Assembly: GCA_002170395.1 (NCBI GenBank)
Contig: NHEJ01000007.1
Coordinates: 279,441-343,440 of the forward strand
Reading direction: 5' to 3'
Length of the DNA stretch: 64,000 nt
From: Betaproteobacteria bacterium TMED82
GTDB lineage: Bacteria > Pseudomonadota > Gammaproteobacteria > Burkholderiales > Burkholderiaceae_A
Shown here: piece by piece, positions 38,770 through 48,461 of the stretch
Layout: the number at the start of each line of letters is the position of its first letter
Numbering within the stretch: the stretch's first letter is position 1
Position numbers and translations under genes: made by a program
Notes under the pieces: model-generated
Told to the model about the DNA's origin: nothing
Databases searched by the model: none
Seen by the model: the letters and a program-made list of their open reading frames with translations, nothing else

Positions 38770-39884
38770 AAAATTTTTCTTGAAATTAACCCTTTAGGTT
38801 TTAACAACATAATTAAAACCATTGACATACCGTAAACCAACATTCGTAGAGCCTCAGAGGGAATGATTTCCGCAGAGAACAGGATTTCTTGTAATGGTCT
38901 AGCAATTAAGCGTAGTATTTCCGGAATGGCATACAGGAGAATTGCTCCGACAATCACACCCATAACGTTTCCCATACCTCCCAACACTACCATTGAAACA
39001 ATAATAATACTTTCCATCAAAACGAAACTTTCTGGAGATACGAAGCCTTGGAAAGAAGCGAACATAGAACCAGATATTCCGCCGAAAGAAGCTCCCAAAC
39101 CAAAAGCTAAAAGTTTAATATTTCTCGTATTAATTCCCATAGCCTTGGCAGCAACCTCGTCCTCTTTTACTGCTAGCCACGCTCTACCAAGTCGAGAATT
39201 TTCTAATCGAATACTCGCTAGGACTATCAAGATTGTTAAGCCTAAAAATAAATAATAATGGAGATGTATTGATGAAAAAATAAGTCCTCCTAATTCTAAA
39301 TTTCTTGAAAAGTCTAAATTTAGAATTGTAATTGGTGCTATATTACTTATCCCCTGTGGTCCATTAGTAAGATTTACTGGGGCATTAAGATTATTAAGAA
39401 AGATCCTTATGATTTCACCAAAGCCCAGTGTCACTATCGCTAAATAATCACCCCTTAACCTAAGAACTGGGAATCCCAAAAGTATACCGGTAAACCCAGC
39501 CAGAATTGCTGATAGAAGAATTATAGACCAGCTCGACAAACCAAAACCTAATGGAAAAGTTTGTTCTATCCACTGAAAATTTTCAATAAGATGAGGAGAG
39601 GTTAACAACGCAAATAAATACGCACCCACAGCATAAAAAGCAACATAACCTAAGTCTAATAACCCTGCGTAACCAATGACAATATTTAAACCTAGGGCGA
39701 GCATTATGTAGAGCATTGAAAACGTTAGGATTCTTACCCAGGCATTACCTGCCAAGCCAACCAAAAAGGGTAAACAAAGGAGAATCAGAGAGATAATCAG
39801 AAGGAAAAGCAAACTATTTTTTGCATTGATACTGATAGTTAGCTTTGGAAGAAAATTTTTATACTCTGTCGGCAACTTTTTCAC
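38766..39884 (-). CDS. livM: Branched-chain amino acid ABC transporter permease LivM
   Basis: A 372-residue inner-membrane permease with about ten helices. The conserved core LGLNIVIGYAGLLDLGYVAFYAVGAY and LRLRGDYLAIVTLGFGEI are typical of LivM. The gene overlaps the end of livH by 26 bases if the first ATG is used; a later start would remove the overlap but shorten the N-terminus. Partner of LivH, LivG and LivF. Confidence 0.93.
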   Translation of the reverse strand: MKKLPTEYKNFLPKLTISINAKNSLLFLLIISLILLCLPFLVGLAGNAWVRILTFSMLYIMLALGLNIVIGYAGLLDLGYVAFYAVGAYLFALLTSPHLIENFQWIEQTFPLGFGLSSWSIILLSAILAGFTGILLGFPVLRLRGDYLAIVTLGFGEIIRIFLNNLNAPVNLTNGPQGISNIAPITILNLDFSRNLELGGLIFSSIHLHYYLFLGLTILIVLASIRLENSRLGRAWLAVKEDEVAAKAMGINTRNIKLLAFGLGASFGGISGSMFASFQGFVSPESFVLMESIIIVSMVVLGGMGNVMGVIVGAILLYAIPEILRLIARPLQEILFSAEIIPSEALRMLVYGMSMVLIMLLKPKGLISRKIL

Positions 39885-40788
39885 CTAAAATACCACTCGG
39901 TCTGAATAATAATACAAGAATTAAAATTCCAAAAGAAAATATATCCTGATAATGGCTTCCTAAAAATCCATTTGTTATATCTCCAATGTACCCCGCACCC
40001 AAGCTTTCAATAATCCCCAAAAGCAATCCTCCAAGCACGGCACCTGCTAGATTTCCTATACCACCGAGTACTGCGGCTGTGAAAGCTTTCAAGCCTAATA
40101 TAAAACCCATCGTGAAGTGCACGAAATTATAATTTAGTGACACTAAAACTCCGGCTATTGCAGCTAAAATTGCACCTATAATAAAAGTTATTGAAATGAT
40201 TTTATTTATGGAAATCCCCATTAATGCGGCTGCATTGGGATTTTCCGAGACTGCCCTCATCGCCCTTCCCAATTTTGTTTTGTTAACGACAATAAGTAGA
40301 ATGGTCATCGATACTAAAGACACGGAAATAATTAAAATTTGTTTTGGTACGACCACTGCACCATAAAAAGTAATTGAGTTGGTGGGCAACAAATCCGGAA
40401 AAACTCTAGGGTTCGGACCCCAAATAATCATAGCTAGGGTTTGAAGAATTATTGATATACCAATGGCGGTTATCAACGGAGATAGTCTAGGCGCTTTTCT
40501 AAGTGGGCGGTAGGCAATCTTTTCGATACTTGCTGCTAACATTGCACAAATGATTGCCGCAAAGGCTGTGGCTAACAGAAGTATAAAGATGGGGTTAAGG
40601 GTTGGGAAGTAAATCTGTAAGATTGTAACCAAAGTCAAGGCAACCATCGCACCCATCATTAAAACTTCGCCATGAGCAAAATTAATTAGTTGAAGAATTC
40701 CATAAACCATTGTGTATCCAATTGCCACAAGAGAATAAACGCTACCTAGAACTAGTCCATTCAGTATTTGTTGAGTCAGGAGTTCCAT
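39859..40788 (-). CDS. livH: Branched-chain amino acid ABC transporter permease LivH
   Basis: A 309-residue inner-membrane permease. GLVLGSVYSLVAIGYTMVYGIL at the N-terminus and AFTAAVLGGIGNLAGAVLGG near the end are diagnostic. First gene of livHMGF. The periplasmic binding protein (LivJ/LivK) usually encoded beside these genes is absent from this window, so substrate choice cannot be judged; many such systems in betaproteobacteria also take amides, urea or other amino acids. The ilvD gene upstream hints at branched-chain amino acids. Confidence 0.93.
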   Translation of the reverse strand: MELLTQQILNGLVLGSVYSLVAIGYTMVYGILQLINFAHGEVLMMGAMVALTLVTILQIYFPTLNPIFILLLATAFAAIICAMLAASIEKIAYRPLRKAPRLSPLITAIGISIILQTLAMIIWGPNPRVFPDLLPTNSITFYGAVVVPKQILIISVSLVSMTILLIVVNKTKLGRAMRAVSENPNAAALMGISINKIISITFIIGAILAAIAGVLVSLNYNFVHFTMGFILGLKAFTAAVLGGIGNLAGAVLGGLLLGIIESLGAGYIGDITNGFLGSHYQDIFSFGILILVLLFRPSGILGEKVADRV

Positions 40789-40833
40789 GAATTCAGATGT
40801 TTTCCATGTCTATTGAAGTTATCATTGTAGCTT

Positions 40834-42513
40834 CTAGTAGCCTTGTGGCGTTGTGTACGCTCCGAGGCATGCAGATGTTGATAGGCTTGCATATTTTGCA
40901 AGTACTCCAGACTTGTACTTCGGTTCCGGTCTTTTCCAAAGATTTTTTCTTTTTAAAATTTCAATATCAGATACATTTAAGTTAATGGTTAGATTAATTG
41001 CATCAATAGTAACGCTGTCCCCATTTTTTATTAGCGCTATTACTCCACCTAAAAAGGCTTCAGGAGCAACGTGCCCTACAACCATGCCCCATGTACCACC
41101 CGAAAATCTGCCGTCGGTAATAAAACCAACGCTATCGCCAAGGCCTTGCCCGACAAGTGCTGAGGTGGGGGCTAACATCTCTCTCATTCCAGGACCTCCC
41201 TTTGGTCCCTCGTATCGAATTACCACTATATCTCCGGAGGTTATTTGCTGACCTAATATTGCTTCCATTGCATTTTCTTCAGAGTCGAAAACTTTTGCTG
41301 GTCCAGTAATTACAGGATTTTTAACTCCAGAGATCTTTGCAACACAGCCCTCTGGAGCAATATTTCCCTTTAGAATTGCTAAATGTCCCGATTTGTAGAG
41401 TGGGTTTGAAAATTCTCTTATTACTTCATTTGAAGCATCCACGGCAGAAATTTCCGCGAGATTTTCACTAACTGTTTGCCCTGTTATTGTTATACAATCT
41501 CCATGGAGTATACCCTGGTTTAACAATTCCTTCATTACTGCCGGTATGCCGCCGGCTTTATGTAGATCAGTAGTTACGTACCTACCAGATGGTTTTAGAT
41601 CGCACAGTACAGGAACTTTTTTCCTAACTCGCTCGAAATCATCAATTGACCAATCAACTCCAGCAGAATGAGAGATTGCTAAAAAATGAAGCACAGCATT
41701 AGTTGAACCTCCAGTAGCCATAGTAACTGCAACCGCATTTTCAATTGATTTTTTTGTAATTATATCCCTAGGTAAGATTTGCATATCGATAGCTTTTAGT
41801 AAAGCAACGGCTGAGTTGAATGCACTAATTTCTTTTTCTCGGTCCTCATTTGCCATAGTTGAGGAGTAGGGAAGGCTCATACCCATTGCCTCAAATGCTG
41901 AACTCATTGTATTAGCTGTAAACATTCCCCCACAAGAACCAGATCCTGGGCATGACCTTTTTTCAATTTCATGTAATTCATCCTTATCAATTTTCCCGGA
42001 GGTAAATTTTCCAACTGCCTCAAAACTAGACACTATGGTTAAATCTTCATTTTTATATTTCCCTGGTTTAATAGTTCCTCCATAAACATAGATTGAAGGA
42101 ACGTTAGTTCTTGCGATTGCCATCATTCCTCCCGGCATATTTTTATCGCACCCTCCGATTACTAGAACACCATCCATCCATTGAGCATTTACGCACGTTT
42201 CTATGCAGTCTGCTATCACTTCGCGGGAAATTAATGAGTATTTCATTCCCTCGGTTCCCATGCTGATACCATCAGAAACCGTTGGTGTGCCGAAAATCTG
42301 ACAGTTTCCTCCAGAGGAAATAATTCCTTTTTCAGCGGAGTCAGCCAATACTTGTAAACCACTGTTGCAGGGAGTAATTGTAGAAAATCCGTTAGCTAAT
42401 CCAACCATTGGTTTTTCAAAATCTTCCTTTTTGTATCCCATCGCATAATACATTGCACGGTTTGGAGACTTAGACTCTCCATGAGTCACGGTTCTGGATC
42501 TAAGTTTTTTCAT
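40834..42513 (-). CDS. ilvD: Dihydroxyacid dehydratase
   Basis: A 559-residue Fe-S dehydratase that makes the 2-keto acid precursors of valine, leucine and isoleucine. Cluster and metal cysteines are visible in [14 protein letters not shown] and [16 protein letters not shown], and the C-terminus has [15 protein letters not shown] prefer the second Met ([12 protein letters not shown]), which fits the family start; an in-frame ATG seven codons earlier is possible and neither has a clear ribosome-binding site. Divergent from lgt. Confidence 0.96.
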   Translation of the reverse strand: MKKLRSRTVTHGESKSPNRAMYYAMGYKKEDFEKPMVGLANGFSTITPCNSGLQVLADSAEKGIISSGGNCQIFGTPTVSDGISMGTEGMKYSLISREVIADCIETCVNAQWMDGVLVIGGCDKNMPGGMMAIARTNVPSIYVYGGTIKPGKYKNEDLTIVSSFEAVGKFTSGKIDKDELHEIEKRSCPGSGSCGGMFTANTMSSAFEAMGMSLPYSSTMANEDREKEISAFNSAVALLKAIDMQILPRDIITKKSIENAVAVTMATGGSTNAVLHFLAISHSAGVDWSIDDFERVRKKVPVLCDLKPSGRYVTTDLHKAGGIPAVMKELLNQGILHGDCITITGQTVSENLAEISAVDASNEVIREFSNPLYKSGHLAILKGNIAPEGCVAKISGVKNPVITGPAKVFDSEENAMEAILGQQITSGDIVVIRYEGPKGGPGMREMLAPTSALVGQGLGDSVGFITDGRFSGGTWGMVVGHVAPEAFLGGVIALIKNGDSVTIDAINLTINLNVSDIEILKRKNLWKRPEPKYKSGVLAKYASLSTSACLGAYTTPQGY

Positions 42514-42579
42514 ATTAATTTTTATTTTTAGCATTTAGTTAATGTTATTTTATTATATTCCTTTGCCTGTTTTACCTTT

Positions 42580-43425
42580 ATGCCAGAAATATTAGTGCAC
42601 CCACAGTTTGACATCGTTGCGTTTCATTTAGGCCCATTTCCCGTTAGATGGTATGGTTTAATGTACCTATTCGCTTTTTTATCTTTTTTTATATTAGGAA
42701 ACTGGCATTTAAGGAATTTGATTAAGTCTGGTGAGGTTCCAAACTTTTCTTTGGATGATTTAATTTTTTATGGGTTTCTTGGGGTTATTTTGGGGGGGCG
42801 TTTAGGTTATGTTTTATTTTATCAACCCACTTATTACTATTTGAATCCTCTAGAAATCTTGGCTTTTTGGAAGGGAGGAATGTCCTTTCATGGAGGATTA
42901 CTGGGAGTTCTAGCTTCTTTAGCAATATATGCTTTTAGGAACCAAGGTATTGGTAGCCGTGAAACACATAGGCACAAAAGTATTACTTTTCGATTTTTTT
43001 TTCTCACAGATTTTGTAGCTCCTCTTGCACCTCTTGGAATTTTTTTTGGGCGTATAGGGAATTTTATAAATGGTGAGCTGTATGGCAGAGTGGCTGATCC
43101 AAATATTGTTCCCTGGGCAATGATTTTCCCCCAGTCCGGCACAATCGATCCTCGGCACCCGTCACAAATTTATCAGGCATTAGGTGAGGGGATAATTTTA
43201 TTCGTAATACTCTTTGCTGTAGCTCAAAGAAAAAGAAAACCAGGATTAGTATCAGCCTTTTTTCTATTAGGCTACGGATTTTTTCGTTTTGTAGCTGAGT
43301 ATTACAGGCAGCCAGATATTTTTTTAGGAAGTTTAATTTTTAACCTGAGTCTTGGTCAGTTACTATCAATACCGATGATAGTCTTAGGATTGCTGATATT
43401 CTTTTTTTCGAGAAAATTAAAATAA
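42580..43425 (+). CDS. lgt: Prolipoprotein diacylglyceryl transferase
   Basis: A 281-residue inner-membrane enzyme with about seven helices that attaches diacylglyceryl from phosphatidylglycerol to lipobox cysteines. Conserved RWYGLMYLFAF, the SFHGGLLG catalytic segment and GRIGNFINGELYGR are present. It would process lipoproteins such as BamE, encoded two kilobases downstream. Its 3' end overlaps the convergent zapA by 9 bases. Confidence 0.96.
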   Translation: MPEILVHPQFDIVAFHLGPFPVRWYGLMYLFAFLSFFILGNWHLRNLIKSGEVPNFSLDDLIFYGFLGVILGGRLGYVLFYQPTYYYLNPLEILAFWKGGMSFHGGLLGVLASLAIYAFRNQGIGSRETHRHKSITFRFFFLTDFVAPLAPLGIFFGRIGNFINGELYGRVADPNIVPWAMIFPQSGTIDPRHPSQIYQALGEGIILFVILFAVAQRKRKPGLVSAFFLLGYGFFRFVAEYYRQPDIFLGSLIFNLSLGQLLSIPMIVLGLLIFFFSRKLK

Positions 43426-43719
43426 GTTATTTTGAGGTTCGTTTGTATTATCCAATGCATGCTCAACCATAGTAGTAATAGCATTAATTTGTTTAATATT
43501 TTCCTCCTTAGTTATACCTCCAGCATTTAGGAAGTCTCTTGCTAATGTTAAAGCCACCATGATCGCAATTTTTTCTGTACTTTGTAATTTGCCTTTCAGC
43601 TTAAGGCTTTGCATTCTAGAGTCTACTAAAGCAACACAAGCTTTTAAAACATCCTCTTCGTCCTTCAAGCAGGATATTTGATAAGAACGACCTAAAATAC
43701 TAATTTCAACTGTTTTCAT
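43417..43719 (-). CDS. zapA: Cell division protein ZapA
   Basis: A 100-residue ZapA. The N-terminal VEISILGRSYQISC is the typical beta strand pair, followed by a helical region with ALTLARDFL. It bundles FtsZ filaments at the division site. I start at ATG 43719, which fits the family; a longer frame upstream overlaps the ZapB-like gene fully. With this start the overlap with that gene is 14 bases. The 6S RNA gene that often follows zapA in related bacteria is absent because lgt converges here. Confidence 0.88.
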   Translation of the reverse strand: MKTVEISILGRSYQISCLKDEEDVLKACVALVDSRMQSLKLKGKLQSTEKIAIMVALTLARDFLNAGGITKEENIKQINAITTMVEHALDNTNEPQNNLF

Positions 43720-43951
43720 GATCTTCTGGTCGATGAATAGACTCGACATGCATTTCATTATTTGTAAAATGAGTCGACAATAAATCAGATAACTCATCGC
43801 TTGTTTTTTTTATTTTACCTTCAAGTATTTCACGCTGTATTTGGCTAGTTCTGAGTTCTTTCCTTAAATAATGATTAGCTGAAAGCAGTTCCTTGTTTTT
43901 TAAAATAAGCTCAATAATTTTTGATTTTAACTTTTCTAAAATAGGTTGCAT
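43706..43951 (-). CDS. Short coiled-coil protein, ZapB/TIGR02449-like
   Basis: An 81-residue protein, nearly all helical, with heptad spacing from residue 5 to about 60 (LEKLKSKIIELILKNKELL and onward). A similar small coiled-coil gene directly precedes zapA in many beta- and gammaproteobacteria and is related to ZapB, which links ZapA to the division ring. The overlap with zapA suggests coupled translation. Function by context only. Confidence 0.7.
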   Translation of the reverse strand: MQPILEKLKSKIIELILKNKELLSANHYLRKELRTSQIQREILEGKIKKTSDELSDLLSTHFTNNEMHVESIHRPEDHENS

Positions 43952-43961
43952 TTTTATATGA

Positions 43962-44423
43962 TCAGGAGTTACTAATTTTTGAATTTATTCTGGTGTGTTC
44001 TTTAGCGCATTTTTTGCAGATCCCATAAAGAGTCAAAGAATGGTCAGTGAGTGTAAACTGATATTTTTTTGCCACATTGAGTTGTCTCTGTTCAATCTCA
44101 GAGTCCATGAACTCTTCAACAATTCCGCACTGGAGGCAAACCAAATGATCATGGTGCTCTCCTTTTTCCATTTCATATACTGTTCGACCAGATGAGAAGT
44201 TTAAACTGCTTACCAGCTTAACTTTCTGAAAGTGACTCAAAACTCTGTATATTGTAGCAAGACCAATGTCGCTTGCGGATTCTAAGAGCTCCTTGTAAAT
44301 GTCTTCTGCACTCAGGTGTCCTTTTTTTGAACTAGCAAGAACATTAAGGACAGAAAGGCGAGGGCTTGTTACTTTCAGCCCAGCTTTTTTTAATAGTGAT
44401 AAACTTCTAGTTTTGTTAATCAT
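43962..44423 (-). CDS. fur: Ferric uptake regulator
   Basis: A 153-residue Fur-family repressor. The winged-helix part has KVTSPRLSVLNVL and the recognition-helix region GLATIYRVLSHF. The metal sites are HHDHLVCLQCG and the C-terminal CKKC. In betaproteobacteria fur lies next to bamE and dapB, as here, which favours Fur over Zur or PerR. No Fur box was recognised in its upstream region. Divergent from bamE, 62 bases apart. Confidence 0.92.
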   Translation of the reverse strand: MINKTRSLSLLKKAGLKVTSPRLSVLNVLASSKKGHLSAEDIYKELLESASDIGLATIYRVLSHFQKVKLVSSLNFSSGRTVYEMEKGEHHDHLVCLQCGIVEEFMDSEIEQRQLNVAKKYQFTLTDHSLTLYGICKKCAKEHTRINSKISNS

Positions 44424-44485
44424 ATATCACATTTAAAGTACTATAATTAGTATTTACTTATTAGTTTAACAATAATGGTTTTCAG

Positions 44486-44914
44486 ATGTTGAGATTTGTA
44501 TTATATTTTTGCGTAGTTTTTATCACTGGGTGTAGTGGTAATCTGCTCTCTAAATTTCAAGAGACTACTCAGTCAAATATTTGGGAAAATTTCACTGAAA
44601 AACTTCCGAGAGCCATAAAACCTTACAGAATTGATATTGTGCAAGGAAATTATATTACTCGAGATATGGTAAAAAAGCTGGAGAAAGGTCATTCGAAAAA
44701 TCGAGTTGTCGAGGTATTAGGAACTCCTCTTATAAACGATCCGTTTAGGGAAAACCGGTGGGACTATGTTTTTTATGTTTTTAGGGGAAATGGTGAAAAA
44801 GAATCGAGAGTGTTTACCGTTGAATTTGTTAATGATTCGTTGTCAAATTGGGACGGTGATCCAATAGATGAGGATGTCGGGCAATATTTACTGCCTTCTA
44901 GAACCTTACGATAA
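44486..44914 (+). CDS. bamE: Outer membrane assembly lipoprotein BamE (SmpA/OmlA)
   Basis: A 142-residue lipoprotein. The signal sequence ends in the lipobox FITGC with Cys16 as the acylated residue. The mature part has IDIVQGNYI, VKKLEKGHSKNRVVEVLGTPLINDPFRENRWDYVF, the typical BamE core. It stabilises the BAM complex that inserts outer-membrane proteins. Transcribed with dapB, as is common in this group. Confidence 0.94.
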   Translation: MLRFVLYFCVVFITGCSGNLLSKFQETTQSNIWENFTEKLPRAIKPYRIDIVQGNYITRDMVKKLEKGHSKNRVVEVLGTPLINDPFRENRWDYVFYVFRGNGEKESRVFTVEFVNDSLSNWDGDPIDEDVGQYLLPSRTLR

Positions 44915-44950
44915 CATTCTGAGTTTACAAGTAGGTTGTGGATATTTTTT

Positions 44951-45763
44951 ATGAAGATTTGTAATATTTCTGTTTTAGGATCCGGTGGGAAAATGGGTCG
45001 TGAGGTAATAAAACAAATTTTTTTTGATAAGAGATTCAAACTTGTCTCAGCCGTCGAACAGTATGCTGAAAGATTTGTAAACCAAGATGCTATGGCTTTT
45101 TTGGGAGAAACCTCTGGAATAAAAGTAAATTCTGACTTAAAAGAATTAGTAAATAACAAGCCAAATGTTGTTATTGATTTTAGTACGCCAGAGTCAACCA
45201 TGAGGATGCTCAAGCATTGTGCCAATAACAAAATTGGGGTTGTCATTGGGACAACAGGATTTAAGGATAATCAGTTGAATATAATGCGTCACTATTCGGA
45301 AAAAATTCCAATTCTTCTCTCTGCAAATATGAGTCTTGGCGTCAATAAATTGTTTAGCTTGGTTACGGAGACATGCAAAATTCTTGGGAATGGCTATGAT
45401 GTAGAAATTTTAGAGGCGCATCACAAGCATAAGATTGATGCGCCGTCTGGCACTGCTTTGCATCTTGGCAAGATAGTTGCTGAAAATATGGGTTTCCCAG
45501 ACCCAGTAAAAACAAGTTTTTGTTTTTCACGTGCCAATAGGCAATCGAGTAGAAAAAATAACGAAATTGGTTTTTCATCAATCAGAGGTGGAGATATTGT
45601 TGGAAAGCATGCACTTTTGTTTATAGCCAACGGTGAAACATTAGAGATAACTCATACTTCTTCTTCTCGGGCTAGTTATGCTACGGGAGCTCTTGCTGCT
45701 GCGCAGTTTGTGAGCAAGCAAAAGAAGGGATTTTATGAGATGAAAGATGCGATAGGTAATTAA
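44951..45763 (+). CDS. dapB: 4-hydroxy-tetrahydrodipicolinate reductase
   Basis: A 270-residue NAD(P)H enzyme of lysine and diaminopimelate synthesis. The N-terminal VLGSGGKMGREV nucleotide loop, VVIGTTGF, and the catalytic EAHHKHKIDAPSGTA are all present. I start at ATG 44951 (MKICNISVLG), which fits the family; a TTG 15 bases earlier is in frame. It converges with recN, 8 bases apart. Confidence 0.96.
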   Translation: MKICNISVLGSGGKMGREVIKQIFFDKRFKLVSAVEQYAERFVNQDAMAFLGETSGIKVNSDLKELVNNKPNVVIDFSTPESTMRMLKHCANNKIGVVIGTTGFKDNQLNIMRHYSEKIPILLSANMSLGVNKLFSLVTETCKILGNGYDVEILEAHHKHKIDAPSGTALHLGKIVAENMGFPDPVKTSFCFSRANRQSSRKNNEIGFSSIRGGDIVGKHALLFIANGETLEITHTSSSRASYATGALAAAQFVSKQKKGFYEMKDAIGN

Positions 45764-45771
45764 ATTACTTA

Positions 45772-47442
45772 CTATTTTATTTGCAATAGAGATCTGGCAT
45801 GATCGAGTGAAGTTTTTTCTGCTTCTTCTCCACCCAACATTCTTGCAATTTCGGTTATTCTCTCGGAAAGCTCTAACTTCTTAATTCTTGTAGTTGGCAA
45901 AGTGTTATCCATGAAACTTTTTTCTACCAAAAACTGCCTCTTCCCCTTTGCGGCGATTTGTGGAAGGTGTGTTATACAAAGAATTTGTTGATCACTACCC
46001 AAAGTTGAAAGTAATTCACCAACAATGTTTGCCGTATTTCCACCAATTCCAGAATCCACTTCGTCAAAAATAACTGTAGGTGTCTTTGAACTATTAGACA
46101 TAACCATTGTGATTGCTAAGGTTATCCTCGAAAGTTCACCCCCAGAAGCCGTTTGACTCAAGGGAAGGGTTTTCGAGTTTTTAATTTGAGAAATTTTAAA
46201 TTGCACGTCGTCAATTCCAAATGGACCAGGGTTTTTATTCTGACTTACCTCGATTTCAAATATGCACTGTCCCATGGAAAGTTTGCCGAGCCAGGAGCAG
46301 ACCTTCTCACTAAAAAAGTGACTAGCTTTTTTTCTTTCGGCGCTGATAATTTCTGCCAGCGAGAAAAATTTTTTTTCTTTTTCAGTTGTTTCTTTTTCTA
46401 AGTTGTCAATCTCCAGCTTTGTTTCTAGGTTTAATAATTCTTTCTCTGAGTCTGCCAATACTTCATCAATATCTTCAGGCTTTATTTTTAACTTTTGAGC
46501 AGTATTTAAAATCTCACTTAGTCGACTTTCAACTTGAGTAATATTTGCTGGTTCGATATCGCTTTTAGCTTCGAATTTACTAAGATTAGAGACTGCCTCT
46601 TTCAGTTCGATGATCGACTGATCAATGAGTAAACAAGCATCTTCCAGAGCTTTATCGTCATTTTTGTGACAAGATAGTTGAGTGGAAAGTTTTTCCAATA
46701 ATGAAATAATAGATCTATCCGAGCTTTGAATAGTCAACAGGCTATTGCTCGTACACTCCAGTATCTGACCCATTTTTGACAACTTAGCATGTTGAGTCGA
46801 AATATTTTCCCACTCGTTTAGCTTAAGATTCAGTTCTTTTATTTCATTAATTTTCCAGGTCAACATTTCTCTTTTTTGATTTAGATGAAGGGAATTTTGT
46901 TTTAACATTTGAAGACCTTCGAGACTTTTTTGCCAATCATCCCAACTTTTTTTTGCTAAAGAAATGGTCTCATTCAGTTTTGCGAAGTCGTCAAGAATTT
47001 TTCTTTGATAATCTTTTGAGAGCAGTCTCTGATGAGCATTTTGGCTATGTATCTCTACTAATATTTCCCCAAGTTCCTTAGTTTGGCTTAGAAGGCACGG
47101 TGCGCCATTAATCCACGTTTTAGATTTTCCATTTTTACCTAATATTCGCTTAATTAAGATTTCATCTGAAGCCGCGGGAAATCCATTATCAACTAACCAA
47201 TTTTTTAACTCCTCTTGGGCATCGCGTTTAACAATGTGAAAAAAAGCTGATATTTCCGCTGTTTCGCAACCCTCTCTAATTTTAATTGTTGTGGCTCTTT
47301 TCCCTAACAATAGAGCCAAAGCATCCATAATTATGGACTTTCCAGCCCCGGTCTCACCGGTAAAAATAGAAAGGTTGGTGTCTAATTCGAGTGACAACTC
47401 TTTAACCAATACAAAATTTTTAATAAATAAGCTTTCGATCAT
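45772..47442 (-). CDS. recN: DNA repair protein RecN
   Basis: A 556-residue SMC-like ATPase for double-strand-break repair. Walker A TGETGAGKSIIMDAL is at the N-terminus, a long coiled-coil centre follows, and the C-terminal half has the ABC signature ASGGELSRI and Walker B VIFDEVDSGIGG. Its ATG directly abuts the nadK stop codon, so the two are translated together, as in other betaproteobacteria. No LexA-type box was recognised upstream. Confidence 0.96.
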   Translation of the reverse strand: MIESLFIKNFVLVKELSLELDTNLSIFTGETGAGKSIIMDALALLLGKRATTIKIREGCETAEISAFFHIVKRDAQEELKNWLVDNGFPAASDEILIKRILGKNGKSKTWINGAPCLLSQTKELGEILVEIHSQNAHQRLLSKDYQRKILDDFAKLNETISLAKKSWDDWQKSLEGLQMLKQNSLHLNQKREMLTWKINEIKELNLKLNEWENISTQHAKLSKMGQILECTSNSLLTIQSSDRSIISLLEKLSTQLSCHKNDDKALEDACLLIDQSIIELKEAVSNLSKFEAKSDIEPANITQVESRLSEILNTAQKLKIKPEDIDEVLADSEKELLNLETKLEIDNLEKETTEKEKKFFSLAEIISAERKKASHFFSEKVCSWLGKLSMGQCIFEIEVSQNKNPGPFGIDDVQFKISQIKNSKTLPLSQTASGGELSRITLAITMVMSNSSKTPTVIFDEVDSGIGGNTANIVGELLSTLGSDQQILCITHLPQIAAKGKRQFLVEKSFMDNTLPTTRIKKLELSERITEIARMLGGEEAEKTSLDHARSLLQIK

Positions 47443-48405
47443 TTATCCTAGTGCTCCACCATTAGTGTTGCTTTGTTTTTTTCGTGAGGACGGGTTAGCG
47501 CTCCAGTTTAATTTTTTTCGCAGAACTGAAAAATAGTCATAAGATTTAGGGTGTAGTAATTTTACTGTATGCTCCGATTTTTTAACGGAAATAATATCCT
47601 CATCTTTTAACTCTGCTATTGTTTGCATATCACAATGTAGAACAGTGCCCCTGCCGTCTTTAATGATTATTTTGATTTCTAAGTCCGCCGGAAGGTTTAT
47701 GGGTCTGCTTGAAAGTGCCTGGGGTGCAAGGGGAATCAAAGCTAGACTTGAAAGCATCGGGTGAATTATCGGCCCATTGGCTGATAAGGCATATGCAGTG
47801 GATCCAGTTGGAGTACATACTATAAGACCGTCACCTCGAATTGTTTGGACGTATGTGTTTCCGACTAAAACATCTAATTCGATAATATTGCTGATTACTC
47901 CTCGATTAACTACTGCGTCATTTAGTGCAACTGATTTAAATATTACTTCTGTATGACCTCTTTTTTTTGTCCTCAGGATATTAACATCCAACATGTCTCT
48001 CGACTCAACAATTCCTCTTCCAACCAATAAGTGTGCGAGCTGTTTATGAATGTCTCTAACATCTAAATCAGCGGTAAATCCTAGCCGACCGTGGTTAATA
48101 CCAAGTATATGTACTCCATTTATGGCCAATTGCCGCGCTACGCCCAGGAGGGTACCATCCCCGCCGATAACAATCGCCAAATCAATTGAATTTTTCATCA
48201 TATTCAGTGTCACAACATCAAATTGAAGATTTTTCTCTTCACACACCACAGGATGCTTTAAAGTGTTGGCTAATTCCTCATCCAAAAAGATATTGGCTCC
48301 ATTCAAAGTGTCTGAAATAGTTTTGACAATATCTTTTATAATAGATCCTAAGGTACTGTCATTTGGTTTGCCAAAGATTCCTATGTTTTTGTATTTTGAT
48401 ATCAT
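47443..48405 (-). CDS. nadK: NAD kinase
   Basis: A 320-residue enzyme phosphorylating NAD to NADP. The GGDGTLLGVAR motif, INHGRLGFTAD and TPTGSTAYALSANGP are diagnostic. It is divergent from hrcA with 56 bases between, and upstream of recN. Its C-terminal tail of about 20 residues is rich in Ser and Asn and is probably disordered. Confidence 0.96.
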   Translation of the reverse strand: MISKYKNIGIFGKPNDSTLGSIIKDIVKTISDTLNGANIFLDEELANTLKHPVVCEEKNLQFDVVTLNMMKNSIDLAIVIGGDGTLLGVARQLAINGVHILGINHGRLGFTADLDVRDIHKQLAHLLVGRGIVESRDMLDVNILRTKKRGHTEVIFKSVALNDAVVNRGVISNIIELDVLVGNTYVQTIRGDGLIVCTPTGSTAYALSANGPIIHPMLSSLALIPLAPQALSSRPINLPADLEIKIIIKDGRGTVLHCDMQTIAELKDEDIISVKKSEHTVKLLHPKSYDYFSVLRKKLNWSANPSSRKKQSNTNGGALG

Positions 48406-48461
48406 CTTAAAGGTTTAAACTGATGTTTTTGTATTACTAATTATCGCAATGTTATATCTAA

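Noticed and set aside
43426-43440. 6S RNA gene expected near zapA
   Set aside because: There is no space; lgt overlaps the zapA end and no 6S-like sequence is seen.
44773-45246. Minus-strand 157-residue frame opposite bamE/dapB
   Set aside because: Shadow of two recognised genes; no motif.
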